From an uncultured Clostridia bacterium (lineage in GTDB: Bacteria > Bacillota > Clostridia > Oscillospirales > Ruminococcaceae), in the NCBI GenBank assembly GCA_945921515.1, contig CAMEKR010000003.1, positions 1 to 44,160 of the forward strand: 44,160 nucleotides of DNA, written 5' to 3'. The notes beneath the pieces are model-generated. The model did no database searches, had not been told where the DNA came from, and saw only the letters and a list, made by a program, of their open reading frames with translations. A program made the translations under genes and the position numbers. How positions within the stretch are numbered: the stretch's first letter is position 1; each line of letters opens with the position of its first letter. Below are positions 1-10,856 of this stretch, piece by piece.

Positions 1-1746
1 CTATGATTTTTTGAATTGGCTGTTGTAGAGATTTGCATAGAAGCCGTTTTTAGCGAGCAGTTGTTCATGATTGCCTATCTCTATGATCTTTCCTTTATCC
101 ATAACAAGTATGGTGTCGGCGTTTTTGATAGTGGATAGCCTGTGCGCTACAATAAAGCTGGTCTTTCCCTTAGTCATAGCGGCGAAGGCGTTCTGTATCT
201 TCATCTCGGTCTTTGTATCAATACTGCTGGTAGCCTCGTCAAGAATAAGCATAGGCGGCATAGCAAGCATTACACGGGCAATGCACAGAAGCTGCTTCTG
301 ACCTTGCGATATTCCGTCGTTGTTGCTGATGACAGTATCATAGCCGTTTTTCATTCGCCTTATAAAGCTGTCGCAGTGTGCGGCCTTTGCGGCGGCGATT
401 ATCTCCTCGTCGGTTGCGTCCTGCTTTCCGTATGCGATGTTCTCACGCACCGTTCCTTCAAATATCCAGGTCTCCTGAAGCACCATACCGTAGCTGAGCC
501 TCAGAGAATCCCTCGTGACGCTCCTTATATCATTTCCGTCTACCGAAATAGAGCCGCTGTTTGTATCGTAGAAGCGCATAAGCAGATTTATTATAGTCGT
601 CTTTCCACAGCCGGTAGGGCCTACTATGGCTATCTGCTGACCGCTTTTTACATCAAGGCAGAGGTCTTTTATAAGCTCTCTTTCGGGCGTGTAGGAGAAG
701 TCAACATGATCTATCTTAACATCGCCCTTTACATTTGTCAGCACCTTGTTTCCTGCGTCGGATATTTCGTCCTCGCTCTCGGTAAGAGCAAATATGCGCC
801 TTGCCGAAGCAAATGCCGATTGAAGCTCTGTCACAACGCCCGATATCTCGTTGAAAGGCTTTGTGTACTGGTTTGCGTAGGTTAAGAAGCAGGAAAGCTG
901 ACCGACTGATATTCCGCCGCTTATTGCACTCAGCGCACCGAAAATTCCAACACCTGCATATACAAGACCGTTTACAAATCTTGTGGAGGGATTTGTAAGA
1001 GCAGAGTAGAACTGCGCTCGTTTACCGACCTTGTACAGCTTCTTGTTCAACACATCGAACTTGTCTTCGCTGTATTTCTCTTTAGAAAAAGCCTTGACTA
1101 CCTTCTGATTTCCGATATATTCTTCCGCAAGCGCTGTTATCTCGCCTCTGAGCGCCGCTTGTTCCTTGAATTTCTTGGAGCAGAGCCTTGCTATTGTAGA
1201 CGCTACAATAAGCGAAACAGGCGTGATAAGAATTACCACAAGTGAAATGCCTAAATTTATCGATAGCATAAAGCACAGCGTTCCGAGTATCGTTACTATA
1301 CCCGTGAATATCTGCTGGAATCCCTGCAAAAGTCCGTCGGAAACCGTATCAATATCCGCTACGACTCTGCCTATGATATCGCCGTGTGGCGTGGAGTCGA
1401 TATATTTAAGAGGAACTCTTTGCAGCTTGTTAAATGCGTCTGTCCTTAGATCTCTCACCGTTCTTTGCGTGAGGATGTTGGTGCAGTAGCCCATGAACCA
1501 TTGAAAGCCTGCGCCTATAAGCACAACTACAGCAAGCTGTATTATGATAGGCAGCATTTTGTCAAAGTCAACATTGTCAACGCCTATTATAAGGTCAACC
1601 GCATTACCGATAAGCACAGGTGCGTAGAGAGTCGCAACTGCGCTTATAACAGCGCTTATTATAGTGAAAACGAGATAAAATGTGTATGGCTTTGTATAGC
1701 TGAGCAGCTTTATAAGAACGCTTTTACTGTTGTTTTTCTTACTCAT
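1..1746 (-). CDS. ABC exporter half-transporter, catalytic-site subunit
   Basis: A 581-residue half-transporter with an N-terminal six-helix membrane domain (about residues 15-320) and a C-terminal ATPase domain. Visible motifs are Walker A GPTGCGKTT (376-384), Walker B LILDE with catalytic Glu504, and the switch histidine His535. The signature motif is degenerate: ISQGQ (479-483) instead of LSGGQ. Its start overlaps the end of the upstream half-transporter by 8 bases, so the two are translationally coupled and probably form one heterodimer. The family exports drugs, lipids or peptides; the substrate cannot be read from sequence. The stop codon is the first codon of the window, so the gene is complete. 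Confidence 0.93.
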   Translation of the reverse strand: MSKKNNSKSVLIKLLSYTKPYTFYLVFTIISAVISAVATLYAPVLIGNAVDLIIGVDNVDFDKMLPIIIQLAVVVLIGAGFQWFMGYCTNILTQRTVRDLRTDAFNKLQRVPLKYIDSTPHGDIIGRVVADIDTVSDGLLQGFQQIFTGIVTILGTLCFMLSINLGISLVVILITPVSLIVASTIARLCSKKFKEQAALRGEITALAEEYIGNQKVVKAFSKEKYSEDKFDVLNKKLYKVGKRAQFYSALTNPSTRFVNGLVYAGVGIFGALSAISGGISVGQLSCFLTYANQYTKPFNEISGVVTELQSAFASARRIFALTESEDEISDAGNKVLTNVKGDVKIDHVDFSYTPERELIKDLCLDVKSGQQIAIVGPTGCGKTTIINLLMRFYDTNSGSISVDGNDIRSVTRDSLRLSYGMVLQETWIFEGTVRENIAYGKQDATDEEIIAAAKAAHCDSFIRRMKNGYDTVISNNDGISQGQKQLLCIARVMLAMPPMLILDEATSSIDTKTEMKIQNAFAAMTKGKTSFIVAHRLSTIKNADTILVMDKGKIIEIGNHEQLLAKNGFYANLYNSQFKKS

Positions 1747-3493
1747 CGCCGTTTATCTCCTTTTCAAGTTCTTCCGGACTGAACTGAGTCAGACATATCT
1801 GACAGTAATCGGCGCAGTTTTGCACAAGCTCTCTGTGCGTGCCTATTCCTTCGACCTTTCCGTCATCAAGAACTATTATCTTGTCGGCACTCTTGACAGT
1901 GTTCGCTCTTTGCGAAATTATGAACACCGTCATATCCGAGCAGTTTTCCTTAATCGCAGTTCTCAGCTTTGAGTCGGTTGCATAGTCAAGTGCGCTTGCG
2001 CTGTCGTCAAGAATCAGTATCCGAGGGTTTGCGGCTATCGCCCTTGCTATAGTCAGCCTTTGCTTCTGACCGCCCGAAAGATTCTTGCCGCCCTGCAGTA
2101 TCTCATAATCAAGACCGTTTTCGAGCTTTTCAACAAATTCATACGCCTGCGAGATTTTCAGGGCACGCCATATCTGTTCATCTGTGATATCGTCGCCGCC
2201 CCACTTCATATTCTCACGGATTGTACCGCTGAAAAGCACCGCCTTTTGCGGTACTACGGCAATACCCGAGCGCAGTTTATCAAGCTGATAGTCACGGACA
2301 TCAATGCCGTTTACGCTTACCGTGCCTTCGGTTGCGTCATAGAATCTCGGTATCAGGTTTATAAGGGTAGATTTACCGCTGCCCGTACCGCCGATTATAC
2401 CTATAGTCTGTCCTTTCTCGGCTGTAAATGAGATATCTTTCAGCGCATATTCGCTGTTGTCGTGATAGCTGAACGATACATTGTCGAACTTAACGGCAGG
2501 CTGTGTGCCATCTGCTTCAGAACCGTCCTTTGTTCCGTCTTTAATAGAAGGCTCTGTATCAAGCACTTCGTTTACTCTTGCGGCACAAGCGGCAGATTTT
2601 GTAAATATAACAACAAGATTGGCAACAACAACAAGTGCAAGCAGTATCTGATTCATGTAGTTTACAAGCGCAATGACTTGTCCCTGTGTTAAGTCGCCGA
2701 TATTTACGGCATATCCGCCAAAACCTATTATAGCAACTATTGCCAGATTCAGTATGATTGAGTTTACGGGGCTTAACAGGGCAGATATTTTTCCGGCTCT
2801 TACAGCCGCCTTTTCTATATCTTCGGCATTTTCTCTGAAGCGTTCCTGTTCATACTCCTGCTTTGAAAATGCCCTTACCGCCCTTGCACCCTCGAGATTC
2901 TCACGGGTAATAAGCGAAGTTTTATCAAGCTTTTTCTGTATCGATTTAAAGAAGGGAACAGTCTTTGTGGTAACAAGCCACATTACTACCGCTACAAGCG
3001 GTATAACAGCAACAAAAATAAGAGCCGCCTTGAAATCAATCGTAAATGCCATCACCGTTGAGCCAATAACAAGGAACGGCGCTCTTACAACAAGCCTTAT
3101 AAGCATTGCAACAGCTACCTGAAGCTGATTAATGTCGGATGTAAGCCTTGTTATAAGTGACGGCGTGCCGAACTCGTCTACTTCTTTATGCGACAGGGAA
3201 TTGATGTGGCTGAACAGCTCATGCCTAAGCTCCGTACCGAAGCCCTGAGATGCTACAGAAGCCATATACTGACATATAAGCGCAAAGCCGAGTCCGCATA
3301 TGCCGAGTATAACAAGTATCACGCCCATCTGCCAAATATAGCTGCTGTCGGCTTTTTCATTGATACCTACATCTATTATCTGTGCCATTACAAGCGGAAC
3401 GATAAGCTCAAATATTGCTTCCGTCAGCTTGAAGATAGGACCGAGTATAACATTTACTTTGTAGTTTTTTAAGAATCTGACCAGTTTTAGCAT
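1739..3493 (-). CDS. ABC exporter half-transporter, degenerate-site subunit
   Basis: A 584-residue half-transporter, first of a two-gene unit. The membrane domain is about residues 10-305 and the ATPase domain follows. Walker A is GGTGSGKST (368-376) and the signature is a canonical LSGGQ (472-476). The residue after the Walker B aspartate is Asp497 instead of Glu, and the switch histidine is Gln528. This complements the partner gene downstream: one canonical ATP site (partner Walker A/B with this signature) and one degenerate site, as in heterodimeric exporters of the TM287/288 or BmrCD type. A ribosome binding site (GGATGG) lies just upstream of the ATG. No separate promoter is evident in the short gap before it. 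Confidence 0.93.
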   Translation of the reverse strand: MLKLVRFLKNYKVNVILGPIFKLTEAIFELIVPLVMAQIIDVGINEKADSSYIWQMGVILVILGICGLGFALICQYMASVASQGFGTELRHELFSHINSLSHKEVDEFGTPSLITRLTSDINQLQVAVAMLIRLVVRAPFLVIGSTVMAFTIDFKAALIFVAVIPLVAVVMWLVTTKTVPFFKSIQKKLDKTSLITRENLEGARAVRAFSKQEYEQERFRENAEDIEKAAVRAGKISALLSPVNSIILNLAIVAIIGFGGYAVNIGDLTQGQVIALVNYMNQILLALVVVANLVVIFTKSAACAARVNEVLDTEPSIKDGTKDGSEADGTQPAVKFDNVSFSYHDNSEYALKDISFTAEKGQTIGIIGGTGSGKSTLINLIPRFYDATEGTVSVNGIDVRDYQLDKLRSGIAVVPQKAVLFSGTIRENMKWGGDDITDEQIWRALKISQAYEFVEKLENGLDYEILQGGKNLSGGQKQRLTIARAIAANPRILILDDSASALDYATDSKLRTAIKENCSDMTVFIISQRANTVKSADKIIVLDDGKVEGIGTHRELVQNCADYCQICLTQFSPEELEKEINGDE

Positions 3494-3510
3494 ATTTCAC
3501 CATCCAATAA

Positions 3511-3538
3511 AATGACATCGGAAAAATCCGATGTCATT
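3511..3538 (-). terminator. Hairpin between ACT gene and ABC exporter genes
   Basis: A perfect 12-base inverted repeat (3511-3522 with 3527-3538) with a 4-base loop. In the minus orientation it is followed by TTATTGG, only a weak U-tract. It sits 12 bases past the stop of the ACT gene and just upstream of the ribosome binding site of the ABC genes. It could be a leaky intrinsic terminator separating lysine biosynthesis from the exporter, or an mRNA-stabilising hairpin. Confidence 0.6.
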
Positions 3539-3550
3539 CTTAATTTGCTA

Positions 3551-4000
3551 TTAACCAAGAACTTTTTTCAGTTCTTCGGGAAGTGACTGTGCAAAGCTGT
3601 CGCCTACAAGCAGGCTTATCTCGTCAACGCTTGTTGTTATCAGCATAACATCCGCACAGATGTTCTCGCACGCTATGAAGACCTTTGCAGCGAAGCCGGC
3701 CTGATCTTCCATCTCCTTGCTTTTAATGACGATCTTTACATTACCGCTGTTCACACAGGGTGTAATACCGTGAACGGATGTTATTTTAGGAAGTACCGTC
3801 AGCAGTTCGGGCAAATCGTCATCGCTGAAGGTAAATCCGAATGAGAACATATCCGACTTAGGCGGCGTCTGCGATATCATATCAATATTGATACCGCTTT
3901 CCGCAACTGCGGAGAGGGTAGTGGAAACAAAACGCTTTCTCGAAGGAACATCAGAAAAAGTTACTATCGAGACATTTTCGTATACTTTAATATCTGTCAT
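3551..4000 (-). CDS. Free-standing double-ACT protein, aspartokinase-regulatory-like
   Basis: A 149-residue protein made of two ACT-like modules (about 8-70 and 75-148) and nothing else. Phrases such as INIDMISQ, a segment with GFAAKVF, and a C-terminal ITTSVDEISLLV resemble the regulatory half of lysine-sensitive aspartokinase (LysC). No kinase domain is present. It is the last gene of the riboswitch-controlled asd-dapA-dapB unit, starting 11 bases after dapB with a good ribosome binding site (GGAGG). From context it may bind lysine or threonine and act on an aspartokinase encoded elsewhere. That role is inference; the fold call is fairly secure. Confidence 0.85.
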   Translation of the reverse strand: MTDIKVYENVSIVTFSDVPSRKRFVSTTLSAVAESGINIDMISQTPPKSDMFSFGFTFSDDDLPELLTVLPKITSVHGITPCVNSGNVKIVIKSKEMEDQAGFAAKVFIACENICADVMLITTSVDEISLLVGDSFAQSLPEELKKVLG

Positions 4001-4011
4001 ATTGACCTCCG

Positions 4012-4770
4012 TTATACTTCGGACAGAAGATTCGACATCTGATAAAGACCTTTTTCACAGCCGCTTAAGAACACAGCCGCATTGACCGAGCCTACAGCGA
4101 ACACCTGCTTTGAGCCTGCACTGTGAGACAGAGTGATTACTTCGTCACGGCCTGCAAATATTATATCGTGCTCGCCGACGATCGTACCGCCTCTTATTGA
4201 GTGCATACCTATCTCGGTCTTTTCACGGGGTTTTCTTACGCTGTGGCGGTCATACACATAGTGCATCTTGTTGTCAAGCTCCTCGTTGATTGCTTCCGCT
4301 ATCATGATGGCTGTTCCCGAGGGAGCGTCTTTTTTAAGATTGTGATGCTTTTCTACTATCTCAATGTCAAACTGATCTCCGAGTACCTTTGTTGCACGCT
4401 TTGCAAGGTCAACAAGAAGGTTTATTCCGAGCGACATATTAAAGGTAAAGAATACCGGGATTTGCTCAGCGGCGGCTTTTATCTGCTTTATCTGATCGTC
4501 TGTATAGCCTGTAGTTGCCACAACTACAGGAACATTGTTTATCTTGCAGTAGTCAAGCAAAGAATCAAGAGCAGAGGGGTGCGAAAAGTCGATTATTACA
4601 TCCGGCTTTGAAGTAAGCTCATTGACATTTTTGTATACGGGAAAGTCGGAGTATTGCTCAGCGACAATATCCACACCGGCGCATACACTGCAATCACTGC
4701 GTGCGGATATTATGTCTGCTATGACTCTACCCATTTTACCGCAAGCGCCTGTTATGGCGATGTTTACCAT
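4012..4770 (-). CDS. dapB: 4-hydroxy-tetrahydrodipicolinate reductase
   Basis: A 252-residue DapB, of usual length. It reduces the DapA product with NAD(P)H to tetrahydrodipicolinate, the second committed step of lysine/diaminopimelate synthesis in the cytosol. The nucleotide-binding motif GACGKMG is at residues 8-14. The substrate-binding and catalytic segment EKHHNLKKDAPSGT is at 140-153, with the paired histidines and the lysine intact. It follows dapA by 21 bases in the same unit and is presumably under the same lysine riboswitch. Confidence 0.97.
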   Translation of the reverse strand: MVNIAITGACGKMGRVIADIISARSDCSVCAGVDIVAEQYSDFPVYKNVNELTSKPDVIIDFSHPSALDSLLDYCKINNVPVVVATTGYTDDQIKQIKAAAEQIPVFFTFNMSLGINLLVDLAKRATKVLGDQFDIEIVEKHHNLKKDAPSGTAIMIAEAINEELDNKMHYVYDRHSVRKPREKTEIGMHSIRGGTIVGEHDIIFAGRDEVITLSHSAGSKQVFAVGSVNAAVFLSGCEKGLYQMSNLLSEV

Positions 4771-4791
4771 TTTATTATCCTTTCATAAGGT

Positions 4792-5676
4792 TTATTTTGT
4801 AAGTCCTAATTTTTCCATAGAAGCAAACAGCTTTGCAATCTTTTCATCTTCCGACCTGATAAGAGGAAGTCGGCACTGACCTACATTCTTGCCCATTATG
4901 TTCATTGCTTCCTTTACGGGAATGGGGTTTACATCAATGAAAAGGTTGTTTGCAAACTCCAGCAGCTTAAGCTGAAGCTCTGCCGCTTTTTTGAAATCTC
5001 CGTTCAGGCAGTATGCCGCTATGTCGTGCGTTTCTCTCGGCATACAGTTTGCAAGTACGGATATTACGCCCTTGCCGCCGAGCGACATTATAGGTACTAT
5101 CTGGTCATCGTTGCCGGAGTAGATGTCAAAGTCAGTCTCAGCCGCTATTTTTGCAACAGCACTGATATTTCCGCTTGCTTCCTTTACGGCAACTATGTTT
5201 TCCTTTTTAGCAAGCTCCTTGTAGGTTTCAATTGAAATGTTCACGCCTGTGCGGCTTGGAACGTTGTAAAGAATTATCGGCAGATTTACGCTGTCGGCTA
5301 TTGCGCTGAAATGTGCAACTAAACCCTTCTGCGAAGTTTTGTTGTAATAGGGTGTAACCAGCAGTAGAGCGTCAGCGCCAAGCTCTTCTGCTTCTTTTGA
5401 AAGCTGGATAGCGTAAGCGGTATCGTTGCTTCCCGTACCTGCTATAACAGGAACTCTCTTTGCCGTCTTTTCAACGCAGAAGCGTATACATTCCTTATGT
5501 TCGTCATCGGTCATTGCAGCAGATTCGCCTGTAGTACCGCATACTACGATAGCGTCTGTACCGCCTGCGATCTGTTCTTCAATAAGTTCGCCGAAGATAT
5601 CGTAATTAATACTTCCGTCCTCGTTCATAGGAGTTACGATAGCAACTGCCGAGCCTGTAAAAATCGTATTTTTCAT
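4792..5676 (-). CDS. dapA: 4-hydroxy-tetrahydrodipicolinate synthase
   Basis: A 294-residue TIM-barrel aldolase of the DapA family. It condenses pyruvate with aspartate semialdehyde. The Schiff-base lysine is Lys165 (in VAVKEASG), the catalytic tyrosine is Tyr137 (in LYNVPSRTG) with Arg142 following, and the GTTGE motif is at 47-51. The ribosome binding site (GGAGG) is close to the ATG. It lies between asd and dapB, so substrate supply and the next reduction step are encoded on both sides. Confidence 0.97.
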   Translation of the reverse strand: MKNTIFTGSAVAIVTPMNEDGSINYDIFGELIEEQIAGGTDAIVVCGTTGESAAMTDDEHKECIRFCVEKTAKRVPVIAGTGSNDTAYAIQLSKEAEELGADALLLVTPYYNKTSQKGLVAHFSAIADSVNLPIILYNVPSRTGVNISIETYKELAKKENIVAVKEASGNISAVAKIAAETDFDIYSGNDDQIVPIMSLGGKGVISVLANCMPRETHDIAAYCLNGDFKKAAELQLKLLEFANNLFIDVNPIPVKEAMNIMGKNVGQCRLPLIRSEDEKIAKLFASMEKLGLTK

Positions 5677-5700
5677 TGAATACCTCCGTGTATTCAGTTA

Positions 5701-6780
5701 TCAGTCAAAATAGCCCTTTGCCGCATAAAGCTCAGCCATTTCAACTGCGCCGCCTGCTGCGCCTCTAAGAGTATTGTGTGACAGGCAGACAAACTTGTAG
5801 TCATACTGTGTATCTTCTCTTAATCTACCGATCGATACTGCCATACCGCCTTCAAGGTTTCTGTGCAGCTTAGCCTGAGGCATATTGTCCTCTTCAAAGT
5901 AGTTGAGGAACTGCTTGGGTGCGGAGGGAAGCTCAAGCTCCTGCGGAGCGCCCTTGTATTCCTTCCATATCTTGAGAATCTCTTCCTTTGAAGGCTTGTT
6001 CTCGAAGCTTACGAATACTGCGGCAAAGTGACCGTTTGAAACGGGAACTCTGAGGCACTGAGTCGTAATAGCGGGAGCAGCTGCCTTTACTATCTTGTCT
6101 CCCTCAATCTTGCCCCATACCTTGAGGGGTTCCTGCTCGCTCTTTTCTTCCTCGCCGCCGATGTAGGGGATAAGGTTATCTACCATCTCGGGCCAGGTCT
6201 CAAAGGTCTTGCCGGCGCCGGAGATTGCCTGATATGTGCAGGCGAGAACCTTCGTAATGCCGAACTTGCGCAGGGGATTAAGTGCGGGAACATAGCTCTG
6301 GATAGAGCAGTTGGATTTAACCGAGATGAAGCCTCTCTTAGTGCCGAGACGCTTCTTCTGAGCCTCAACGATAGCCATATGTTCGTCATTAATCTCGGGG
6401 ATTATCATAGGAACATCGTCTGTAAAGCGGTGAGCTGAGTTGTTTGACATAACCGGGCACTCATGCTTTGCGTATGCTTCTTCAAGTGCCTTAATCTCAT
6501 CTTTCTTCATATCAACTGCACAGAATACAAAATCGACCTGTGAAGCTATCTTTTCGATATCCGCTGTAGCGTCCATAATAACTATATCTTCCATTGCCTT
6601 GGGCATAGGCTTTTCTATAAGCCATCTTGAGCCTACAGCCTCTTTATAAGTCTTTCCTGCGGAACGGGGGGAAGCCGCAAGTACCTTTACCTTGAACCAG
6701 GGATGATTTTCAAGCAGAACCGCAAAACGCTGTCCTACCATACCCGTAGCGCCGATGATACCAACATTGTAGTTTTTCAT
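5701..6780 (-). CDS. asd: Aspartate-semialdehyde dehydrogenase, archaeal/fungal-type
   Basis: A 359-residue enzyme that makes aspartate semialdehyde from aspartyl phosphate with NADPH. The dinucleotide-binding motif GATGMVGQ is at 10-17. The catalytic cysteine is Cys158 in KSNCSIQ. The segment LHRNLEGGMAVSIGRLRED near the C-terminus and the overall length point to the archaeal/fungal subgroup rather than the E. coli type. It is the first gene after the lysine riboswitch, with AAGGA just upstream of the ATG. Because semialdehyde also feeds threonine and methionine synthesis, control by lysine alone is notable. Confidence 0.96.
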   Translation of the reverse strand: MKNYNVGIIGATGMVGQRFAVLLENHPWFKVKVLAASPRSAGKTYKEAVGSRWLIEKPMPKAMEDIVIMDATADIEKIASQVDFVFCAVDMKKDEIKALEEAYAKHECPVMSNNSAHRFTDDVPMIIPEINDEHMAIVEAQKKRLGTKRGFISVKSNCSIQSYVPALNPLRKFGITKVLACTYQAISGAGKTFETWPEMVDNLIPYIGGEEEKSEQEPLKVWGKIEGDKIVKAAAPAITTQCLRVPVSNGHFAAVFVSFENKPSKEEILKIWKEYKGAPQELELPSAPKQFLNYFEEDNMPQAKLHRNLEGGMAVSIGRLREDTQYDYKFVCLSHNTLRGAAGGAVEMAELYAAKGYFD

Positions 6781-6821
6781 TATGTTTTCCTTCCTTCTTT
6801 TGCTTTAAGCATATTTATCTG

Positions 6822-6855
6822 TAAAAAAGCCGCTTGTAAACTTGTTACAGGCGGC
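6822..6855 (-). terminator. Lysine riboswitch expression-platform terminator
   Basis: In the minus orientation, an 11-base stem with one C-A mismatch (6855-6845 with 6839-6829) is followed by a run of six T (6828-6823). It lies between the aptamer and the asd start, so it is the likely lysine-dependent transcription terminator. Confidence 0.85.
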
Positions 6856-6880
6856 CTTATATGCAGATGTGAAAAAAATT

Positions 6881-7060
6881 GTTCTGATAGCTCTCCACCT
6901 GTAGCAAAACCGCTCGATGACAATCGTGCATCTGTTAAATACACGACCAGATACATAAGCTCCGACTCTTATGCTCTTCGGCGGAAAAGCCTTTCGTCGC
7001 TGTAATCCGTCGGCGGATTAACACAGCGGTTACTGATCTTTTGACCGCACCTCTACCTGC
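6881..7060 (-). promoter_or_regulatory. Lysine riboswitch (L box) aptamer
   Basis: In the minus orientation the leader carries the conserved L-box elements in order: AGAGGTGC near the 5' end, AGTA, GCGACGAAAGG, CGCCGAAG, CTGGTCGTG, and closing GGTGGAGAGCTATC. The ends can pair to form the P1 stem. A terminator hairpin with a T-run follows before asd. The known mechanism for this class is lysine binding that favours termination, shutting off asd-dapA-dapB and the ACT gene when lysine is plentiful. Confidence 0.95.
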
Positions 7061-7066
7061 TTTTTT

Positions 7067-7095
7067 ATATTAACACAATTATATGCGTTTGTCAA
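7067..7095 (-). promoter_or_regulatory. Sigma-A promoter of the lysine-riboswitch operon
   Basis: In the minus orientation, TTGACA (7095-7090), a 17-base spacer, then TAATAT (7072-7067). Transcription would begin at about 7060, at the 5' edge of the riboswitch. Confidence 0.88.
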
Positions 7096-7117
7096 TGCCA
7101 AAAAGCTAAAAAATCAT

Positions 7118-7146
7118 TTGATTTTTTTCTGCCATTGTGGTATTAT
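7118..7146 (+). promoter_or_regulatory. Candidate sigma-A promoter for queA unit
   Basis: TTGATT (7118-7123), a 17-base spacer and TATTAT (7141-7146), about 60 bases upstream of the queA start and divergent from the lysine-operon promoter. Confidence 0.65.
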
Positions 7147-7207
7147 TAAGTAATGTATTTATAACGGACTGCAAAAGCCCGAAAATATATTGAAGGAATG
7201 TATCTTA

Positions 7208-8239
7208 ATGCTTAAATCCGATTTTTATTATGACTTACCCGAAGAGCTTATAGCGCAGACTCCTCTTGAGCCCCGTGACAGCTCACGACTTATGAAGATA
7301 GACCGTGCAAGCGGCGAAATAGTACACGATCATTTTTATAATATATGCGATTACCTCAAAAAAGGTGATTTGCTTGTGATGAACGACTCCAAAGTATTCC
7401 CCGCAAGGCTTTACGGTATAAAGCAGGGTACCGGTGCGGCAGTTCAGTTTTTACTGCTTCATCAGGTTTCAAAGGATCGCTGGGAGGTTATGGTAAAGCC
7501 CGGCAAGCGCCTGAAAATCGGTACAAAGGTGGATTTTGGCGGAATACTTACAGCCGAGATAGTTGACTATGCCGATGGCGGCGACAGAATTGCCGAGTTT
7601 ACCTATGACGGTGATAATATATTTGAGGTGCTTGATAAGATAGGTCAGATGCCTCTGCCGCCGTATATCACAAAGAAGCTTGAAAATAAAGACAGATATA
7701 ATACTATCTATTCTAACGAGGTCGGTTCAGCCGCCGCACCTACGGCAGGACTTCATTTTACCGAGAATGTATTTGCAAAGCTTAAAGAAAAGGGCGTAGA
7801 TACCGCATTTGTAACTCTTCATGTCGGACTCGGTACATTCAGACCTGTAAAAGAGGATAATATTCTTGACCACAAGATGCATGTCGAGCATTATTCTATA
7901 CCTCAAGAGACTGCCGATAAGATAAAAGAATGCAAGGCAAGAGGCGGCAGAGTTATCTCTGTCGGTACTACAAGCTGCCGCACGCTTGAATCTGCGGCTT
8001 CGCTTAGCCCCGACGGCGAAATATGCGCTTGCTCGCACGACACGGGCATATTTATCTATCCCGGATATGAGTTTAAAGCAATAGACGGACTGATTACCAA
8101 TTTTCATCTGCCCGAAAGCACGCTTATTATGCTTGTCAGCGCATTCTTAGGCAGAGAAAAGACGCTTCATGCCTATGATGTGGCAATAAAGGAAAAGTAC
8201 AGGTTCTTCAGCTTCGGAGACAGCATGATTATTATATAA
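7208..8239 (+). CDS. queA: S-adenosylmethionine:tRNA ribosyltransferase-isomerase
   Basis: A 343-residue QueA, matching the usual length. It transfers and isomerises the ribose of S-adenosylmethionine onto preQ1 in tRNA to give epoxyqueuosine. The N-terminal segment [11 protein letters not shown]-like (here [14 protein letters not shown]) and the internal [20 protein letters not shown] and NFHLPEST motifs are diagnostic. The reading frame is open from a TTG at 7190, but the ATG at 7208 has AAGGA about 10 bases upstream and matches the family N-terminus, so 7208 is chosen. It shares a unit with tgt, the enzyme acting just before it. Confidence 0.96.
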   Translation: MLKSDFYYDLPEELIAQTPLEPRDSSRLMKIDRASGEIVHDHFYNICDYLKKGDLLVMNDSKVFPARLYGIKQGTGAAVQFLLLHQVSKDRWEVMVKPGKRLKIGTKVDFGGILTAEIVDYADGGDRIAEFTYDGDNIFEVLDKIGQMPLPPYITKKLENKDRYNTIYSNEVGSAAAPTAGLHFTENVFAKLKEKGVDTAFVTLHVGLGTFRPVKEDNILDHKMHVEHYSIPQETADKIKECKARGGRVISVGTTSCRTLESAASLSPDGEICACSHDTGIFIYPGYEFKAIDGLITNFHLPESTLIMLVSAFLGREKTLHAYDVAIKEKYRFFSFGDSMIII

Positions 8240-8257
8240 AGGAAAAGGACTTATTTA

Positions 8258-10491
<2,234 letters not shown>

Positions 10492-10520
10492 TATGTGACA
10501 GAAAATATGATTTGCTTATC

Positions 10521-10549
10521 TTGAAATTATCACATATTCGTGATATAAT
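10521..10549 (+). promoter_or_regulatory. Sigma-A promoter for remA-gmk-priA unit, with inverted repeats
   Basis: TTGAAA (10521-10526), a 17-base spacer and TATAAT (10544-10549). The spacer holds an inverted repeat TATCAC/GTGATA (10528-10533, 10540-10545). A second pair ATATGTGA/TCACATAT lies at 10491-10498 and 10530-10537. These may form an operator; no binding factor is identified. Confidence 0.8.
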
Positions 10550-10595
10550 AATACGATATACAAGTCACGGAAATTGTAATTAAAAAGGAGAGCTT

Positions 10596-10856
10596 ATGAA
10601 GCTTATCAATATCGGATATGGAAATACAGTAAATTCCGACAGGGTGGTTGCGGCTGTAAGCGCAGATGCCGCACCGGTAAAGCGCATCATCTCTGCGGCA
10701 AAGGACAACAACACCGCAATTGACGCTACCTGCGGTAAAAAGACAAAAACGGTCATTATCACCGACAGCAATCATGTTGTTCTGTCTGCGCTTGATATTT
10801 CGCATTTTACAGGCTTTACAGCCGATGAAAAAGAGGGGGAGAATGAAGATGAATAA
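10596..10856 (+). CDS. remA: RemA/DUF370 DNA-binding regulator
   Basis: An 86-residue member of the RemA (DUF370) family, with the typical start [19 protein letters not shown] and the [21 protein letters not shown] segment. In Bacillus RemA is an oligomeric DNA-binding activator of biofilm matrix genes. In Clostridia it is nearly always found directly before gmk, as here, and its role there is less clear. AAGGAG lies 5 bases ahead of the ATG. The C-terminus is acidic (EKEGENEDE) and overlaps the gmk start. Confidence 0.93.
   Translation: MKLINIGYGNTVNSDRVVAAVSADAAPVKRIISAAKDNNTAIDATCGKKTKTVIITDSNHVVLSALDISHFTGFTADEKEGENEDE

Noticed and set aside
142-885. Plus-strand 247-codon open frame
   Set aside because: It lies wholly opposite the ABC exporter gene, has no ribosome binding site, and its protein is low-quality in composition; it is a shadow.
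6703-7005. Plus-strand 100-codon frame over the riboswitch
   Set aside because: The same DNA on the minus strand is a lysine riboswitch and terminator, which explains it fully.
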